Shown piece by piece: positions 6,503 through 9,009 of a stretch of DNA of 9,009 bases. The position numbers and the translations under genes are program-made. Position 1 is the stretch's first letter. Every line of letters begins with the position of its first letter. The stretch is from Candidatus Omnitrophota bacterium (GTDB lineage Bacteria > Hinthialibacterota > Hinthialibacteria > Hinthialibacterales > JAKPRU01), in contig JAKPRU010000562.1 in NCBI GenBank assembly GCA_029557025.1, positions 1-9,009 of the forward strand, written 5' to 3'. The notes beneath the pieces were generated by a model that saw nothing but the letters and a program-made list of their open reading frames with translations, did not search any database and had not been told where the DNA came from.

Positions 6503-7657
6503 TTACCTGATTGCAGTACAGACATATTGGATAACACCGGCTTTCCCCTGACGGGATTCGATTTTAGCCATTCGCTGATAACCTGTCCCGTAGGGGGAAT
6601 CGGTTCGGTCCTGTAGCTTTTCAAGCGTGATGGAGTAACCTTTCAGTTTAAGTACCTGCGCCGCCACCCATTGGGCGAATCCCTCTCGGATCTCCTGGGA
6701 TTGGTTCGGCGGACAGTTCTCCGCCTGCCAGGCATGGGCCAGCTCATGCGCCGCGGTCTCGTATATCATGGAAATCGGCAGACCATACAGCAGGACGATT
6801 TCGCGCCGGTCTTCACGTTCGATATAGATTCCCATTTCATTGCCGGAAATGGGACTGGCCATTTTCAACCCCTGGCGGGCGGCGAGTGCGGAGGCGCGCC
6901 CCTCGGTGTTCAACTTGTCCAGTCGGAGCTGCCAGGGACGTTCGACAACAAGCCCCAGGCGCTCGGCAACCAGTTTCACTACCTCGTTCATGATTTCCCG
7001 TGCCTGATCTTCGCGGAAAATACTCTGTTTTTTACAGGTGTCGCACAGGCATCGGTTATCCGGTAGAGTCCAATAGACATCGGAGACCGGCGCGCCGCAG
7101 GCGTAACATTCGGGACGCGACCGGATACAGTCGGGGCAATAATCTCCGTTGTACTTGTTGGAAAAATAGGTGCCTACAATAGATTTCCCACAAGATTTGC
7201 ACTTCGGAAGTTTCGCCTCACAAGAGAGGCAAACCCCATCGGCTGTCAGGCTGGACCGTCGCATGGGCCGGTCGCAGGCCCGGCAGCGGGGATAGGTCCG
7301 GTAGCAGTTTTCGCAATAGACCTCGCCTGTCTCCCCGCTGGTGAAAAATCTGCCGGAGATTCGGTTGCCGCACAGGTTGCAGAATCTTGCCTGTGCCATG
7401 CAATCGGGACACAGCTGCTCTTTGCCCACTTTCGTGAGATTATCCCGGCTGCACGGAATCTCACAGGCGGAGCATTTCGGCGAACTCCGGTAACAGCGGT
7501 CGCAGAACAGCCGCAGGCCGCCCGGACCCTGATGTTGCCAGTACTTCCCCGTGATCTCCTGACCGCAGAGGTAGCAGGTTTTGATTTCCGCATGAGACAG
7601 GACAGCCCCCGCAAGAAGAAGCCACGCCAATAACATACAAGCAAACAACCGCCTCAT
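6503..7657 (-). CDS. Secreted three-LIM-domain protein with DA1-like zinc metallopeptidase
   Basis: Predicted exported zinc protein of 384 residues. Residues 1-23 are a signal peptide: MRR, a Leu/Ala-rich core, cleavage after Ser-His-Ala. Residues 28-208 contain three tandem LIM-like units, each two Cys4 fingers: 28-55 plus 62-86, 93-118 plus 125-146, and 153-177 plus 184-208. The first finger of each unit repeats CxxCGxxIxGxY/F, ends CxxCYR or CxxCIR, and is followed by a Pro and the next CxxC. The C-terminal domain has HELAH (304-308, HExxH zinc site) and EGFAQW with Glu325 as likely third ligand, 17 residues after the motif, then YGTGYQRM (356-363). LIM fingers followed by HExxH and a downstream EG motif is the architecture of eukaryotic DA1 peptidases (ubiquitin-activated in plants) and their bacterial relatives. 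Substrate unknown; action outside the cytoplasm is inferred from the signal peptide. A HAD gene follows 7 bases downstream. Confidence 0.85.
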   Translation of the reverse strand: MRRLFACMLLAWLLLAGAVLSHAEIKTCYLCGQEITGKYWQHQGPGGLRLFCDRCYRSSPKCSACEIPCSRDNLTKVGKEQLCPDCMAQARFCNLCGNRISGRFFTSGETGEVYCENCYRTYPRCRACDRPMRRSSLTADGVCLSCEAKLPKCKSCGKSIVGTYFSNKYNGDYCPDCIRSRPECYACGAPVSDVYWTLPDNRCLCDTCKKQSIFREDQAREIMNEVVKLVAERLGLVVERPWQLRLDKLNTEGRASALAARQGLKMASPISGNEMGIYIEREDRREIVLLYGLPISMIYETAAHELAHAWQAENCPPNQSQEIREGFAQWVAAQVLKLKGYSITLEKLQDRTDSPYGTGYQRMAKIESRQGKAGVIQYVCTAIR

Positions 7658-7664
7658 AATACTG

Positions 7665-7670
7665 CTCCTG
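7665..7670 (-). promoter_or_regulatory. Shine-Dalgarno site of the DA1-like gene
   Basis: On the minus strand CAGGAG ends 7 bases before ATG 7657. It favours this start over the in-frame start at 7681 and places the signal peptide exactly at the N-terminus. Confidence 0.75.
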
Positions 7671-7713
7671 ATCGGCGCCACGGCAAATTGCGAATGAGTT
7701 TTTATTCTCTCAA

Positions 7714-7719
7714 AGTATA
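7714..7719 (-). promoter_or_regulatory. Candidate -10 element for the DA1-like/HAD operon
   Basis: Minus-strand TATACT matches the sigma-70 -10 consensus at 5 of 6 bases. It lies about 57 bases before ATG 7657. Seventeen bases upstream of it only TGGTTA is found, a poor -35. No promoter experiment supports this. Confidence 0.3.
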
Positions 7720-7773
7720 ACCCAACCGGCTTGTTTTAACCATGTTACTATGGGAAGAACGGGCGGGGCGAGA

Positions 7774-7875
7774 TCAGGAAGCGGTATTCTTGATATGCTC
7801 CGCGATCGGCATTTTGCTCCACGACCGGCGGGGGATACCCGGACGCTTGGCCTCTTTGTCCAGGGACTGGATCCA
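7774..7875 (-). pseudogene. CopG/ribbon-helix-helix antitoxin C-terminal fragment
   Basis: In a frame different from the toxin remnant, codons from TGG 7875 to TGA 7774 encode WIQSLDKEAKRPGIPRRSW followed by SKMPIAEHIKNTAS. This matches the C-terminal helix of CopG-type antitoxins, commonly of the form SLDxEAKRLGxxRQxxIKxxIAExL. The fragment starts exactly where the YafQ-like similarity ends, so the two were joined by a deletion or recombination at about 7873-7877. There is no start codon or ribosome site of its own. The family call rests on remembered consensus. Confidence 0.5.
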
Positions 7876-8035
7876 TAGTACTCCCCAAGCAACGCATGGT
7901 CATGGTAGATGGGATCCAGGTTCCCCGTTTGGATCAAGGCCCGAATGACTATTTTGATTTTTTCCGGATTCTTCCCGCGCTTTTGCATCCGTTTGAGATC
8001 CCGGGCAAATTGGCGGGTAAATACCGGTGTGCGCA

Positions 8036-8098
8036 TCAGATACCCAGTTTTCGAAACATGTCTTCCGCATTCTCACACCCGACCAGGTCACGTTCGGT
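8036..8098 (-). pseudogene. RelB/DinJ-like antitoxin C-terminal tail
   Basis: The minus-strand frame ending at TGA 8038-8036 encodes TERDLVGCENAEDMFRKLGI. An acidic linker then (A/E)D-M-F-x-x-L-G-I at the end is typical of RelB/DinJ-type antitoxins that precede YafQ toxins. The stop overlaps the toxin ATG by one base. Upstream of about 8100 the frame loses this character and meets a stop at about 8156, so the DNA-binding N-terminal part has been replaced, apparently by transposase-derived sequence. Confidence 0.45.
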
Positions 8099-8117
8099 TG
8101 CTGTTTGGCAGGGCGTG

Positions 8118-8231
8118 ATGTCATCGGACAGGAGGGTTCCAAGTGGCGGAGAGAGTTACTCTCGGCGCTTTACGGCGGAGTACAAGGCCGGAATGGTGCG
8201 GGAAACGGATATGCACACACAACCGGGCCGA
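8118..8231 (+). pseudogene. IS3-family transposase OrfA, N-terminal remnant
   Basis: From ATG 8118 the plus strand encodes MSSDRRVPSGGESYS, then RRFTAEYKAGMVRETDMHTQ. The RRFTAEYKxxxVRE-D--TQPG pattern matches the start of OrfA (helix-turn-helix subunit) of IS3-type elements. Similarity stops after residue 38 (Pro-Gly-Arg, about 8231); the expected Arg-rich helix-turn-helix continuation is found in no frame. No terminal inverted repeats or target-site duplication are visible. It lies opposite to, and upstream of, the antitoxin tail, so the insertion may have removed the antitoxin's N-terminal half. Confidence 0.55.
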
Positions 8232-8283
8232 ATGTTATCATTTAGGGATTGCGTGGCGGACTCTGGAGTTCGAGAAGCGCCCA

Positions 8284-8305
8284 GGGGCGCACCGCGATGC
8301 GCCCC
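8284..8305 (-). terminator. GC-rich hairpin downstream of the PqaA-like gene
   Basis: GGGGCGCA (8284-8291) and TGCGCCCC (8298-8305) form a perfect 8-bp stem with a 6-base loop, 32 bases beyond the minus-strand stop at 8338. The position suits a transcription terminator. The minus-strand sequence after it has only scattered T residues, so intrinsic termination is uncertain. The remaining bases from 8232 to 8337 show nothing else. Confidence 0.45.
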
Positions 8306-8337
8306 CGGTTTATTATCATCAATCGGATGTCTGCCTT

Positions 8338-9009
8338 TCATTTCTTCTTCAGCGGTGACGGGAACGGTAAATTATCCGGGACCACCCTCACCGGTGTCGT
8401 GAACTTCATCGGTGTGGGACCATCGCCGCGATAGGTCAACTCAATCAGAAACGCAGTCCATCCCTTCTCCGGTGCGGCGACTTTGGCCGTATAGACCCCC
8501 TCACGCTTCGGCGCAATCGGTGTCTCCTTCCATACCTTGCCGATCGTCTCCAGGCGAAAATCACGCGCGTTCGGATTGGTAGCCTGCCAGAGTTTCACCT
8601 CGTCCGGGATCTGCTCGGTGTTGACCTGAATGACATTCTCGCGCGGGAAAGACCACGAAAATACCGGCAACGGCCTTCCGTACAGAATCGCATCATAGAA
8701 CGCGGTCAGACTCTCCAGCGCATCGGTGTCATCCAGCCCGTGGTCGGCGTTGGGAACATACCGCAGGTATTTCACGCCCGGCAGCTCATCGAAATAGAAC
8801 TGGGAGGAATCCGGCAGGAAAAACTGATCGCCCGTCGCGTTGATCAGAAATTTCGGCATGGTGAACCGCGCGCGATACGCGAACGGGTCTACCAGTTTCA
8901 TCAGATCCGCAAACCGTGGATCGTCGATATGATCCATGATTCCCATTTCCACATAATCCCCCACGGCGGGCGCCCAGAATCCGTAAGCCTGCCAGTGATG
9001 TTCGAAAGA
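8338..9009 (-). CDS. PhoPQ-activated pathogenicity-related (PqaA-like) protein, 5' end outside window
   Basis: C-terminal 223 residues of an alpha/beta-hydrolase-like protein of the PhoPQ-activated pathogenicity-related family, first named from a Salmonella gene; the enzymatic role is not established. The frame is open to the window edge and begins SFEHHWQAYGFWAPAVGDYV, so the apparent GTG start at 8964 is internal. Visible are DPFAYRARFTMPKFLI, then NATGDQFFLPDSSQFY (likely acid residue of the hydrolase triad), LPGVKYLRYVPNADHGL (His likely catalytic), and a C-terminal beta-rich domain with Trp/Arg/Pro-rich strands ending PSPLKKK. The nucleophile Ser and any signal peptide lie upstream of the window. 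It is encoded on the same strand as the DA1-like gene but separated from it by the toxin and transposase debris. Confidence 0.88.
   Translation of the reverse strand, partial: SFEHHWQAYGFWAPAVGDYVEMGIMDHIDDPRFADLMKLVDPFAYRARFTMPKFLINATGDQFFLPDSSQFYFDELPGVKYLRYVPNADHGLDDTDALESLTAFYDAILYGRPLPVFSWSFPRENVIQVNTEQIPDEVKLWQATNPNARDFRLETIGKVWKETPIAPKREGVYTAKVAAPEKGWTAFLIELTYRGDGPTPMKFTTPVRVVPDNLPFPSPLKKK

Larger units (their letters stand above)
7710..8036 (-). pseudogene. YafQ/RelE-type toxin, 5' half only, fused to unrelated sequence
   Basis: The first 55 codons look like a YafQ-family mRNA-interferase toxin: TRQFARDLKRMQKRGKN, an EKIKIVIRAL helix, then PIYHDHALLGEYYG, matching the family pattern HxLxGxYxG. 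In intact members this is followed by a segment like (Y/F)R-E-C-H-I-x-P-D-W-L-L-I-Y with the catalytic residues and a terminal His. Here, from about 7872 on, the frame turns into unrelated Arg/Pro/Ser-rich sequence to a stop at 7710, so the active-site half is gone. ATG 8036 overlaps the TGA of an upstream antitoxin-like tail (TGATG), the normal toxin-antitoxin arrangement. The product cannot be an active toxin. Confidence is high for the family and for loss of the second half. Confidence 0.7.

Noticed and set aside
1..9009. CRISPR array or additional RNA genes
   Set aside because: No regularly spaced repeat clusters were seen, and no rRNA or second tRNA cloverleaf was found by eye.

Overview
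The window is a conserved bacterial translation cluster followed by a mosaic of horizontally acquired and decaying genes. The organism is a Shine-Dalgarno-using bacterium of medium GC content. I cannot place it firmly. The short EF-Ts and the secreted DA1-like and PhoPQ-activated (PqaA-like) proteins would fit an uncultured PVC-related or neighbouring phylum, but that is a weak inference.

Layout. Positions 1-503 (minus) hold the N-terminal two thirds of a ROK-family sugar kinase, transcribed divergently from rpsB. Positions 805-3664 (plus) carry rpsB, tsf, pyrH and frr: ribosomal protein S2, elongation factor Ts, UMP kinase and ribosome recycling factor in the classic order. A tRNA-Thr(TGT) gene follows at 3710-3782. 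Immediately after it the sequence changes character: an 11-bp-period direct repeat, a frameshifted DUF932-like remnant (minus), then an N4-cytosine/N6-adenine type DNA methyltransferase (4595-5527, plus). In the same frame directly behind the methyltransferase stop are 73 open codons that look like the C-terminal end of a MvaI/BcnI-type restriction endonuclease. The tRNA-adjacent block therefore looks like an integration hotspot with a degraded restriction-modification system.

Positions 5854-7657 (minus) hold two tightly coupled genes: a secreted protein with three LIM-like double zinc fingers and a DA1-like HExxH metallopeptidase domain, then a HAD-family hydrolase seven bases downstream. 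Upstream of them, 7710-8231 is a graveyard. It contains a RelB/DinJ-like antitoxin tail, the first half of a YafQ-like toxin, the tail of a different (CopG/ribbon-helix-helix) antitoxin fused onto the toxin in another frame, and the start of an IS3-type transposase OrfA on the opposite strand. The window ends in the C-terminal part of a PhoPQ-activated pathogenicity-related (PqaA-like) alpha/beta hydrolase (minus), with a strong GC-rich hairpin behind its stop.

How the genes relate. S2, EF-Ts and RRF serve ribosome assembly, elongation and recycling; UMP kinase supplies pyrimidine nucleotides. The ROK kinase is a separate carbon-metabolism gene. The accessory genes share the marks of mobile DNA (tRNA neighbour, transposase scar, toxin-antitoxin scars, restriction-modification). 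The DA1-like/HAD pair and the PqaA-like gene appear intact where visible and are probably functional.
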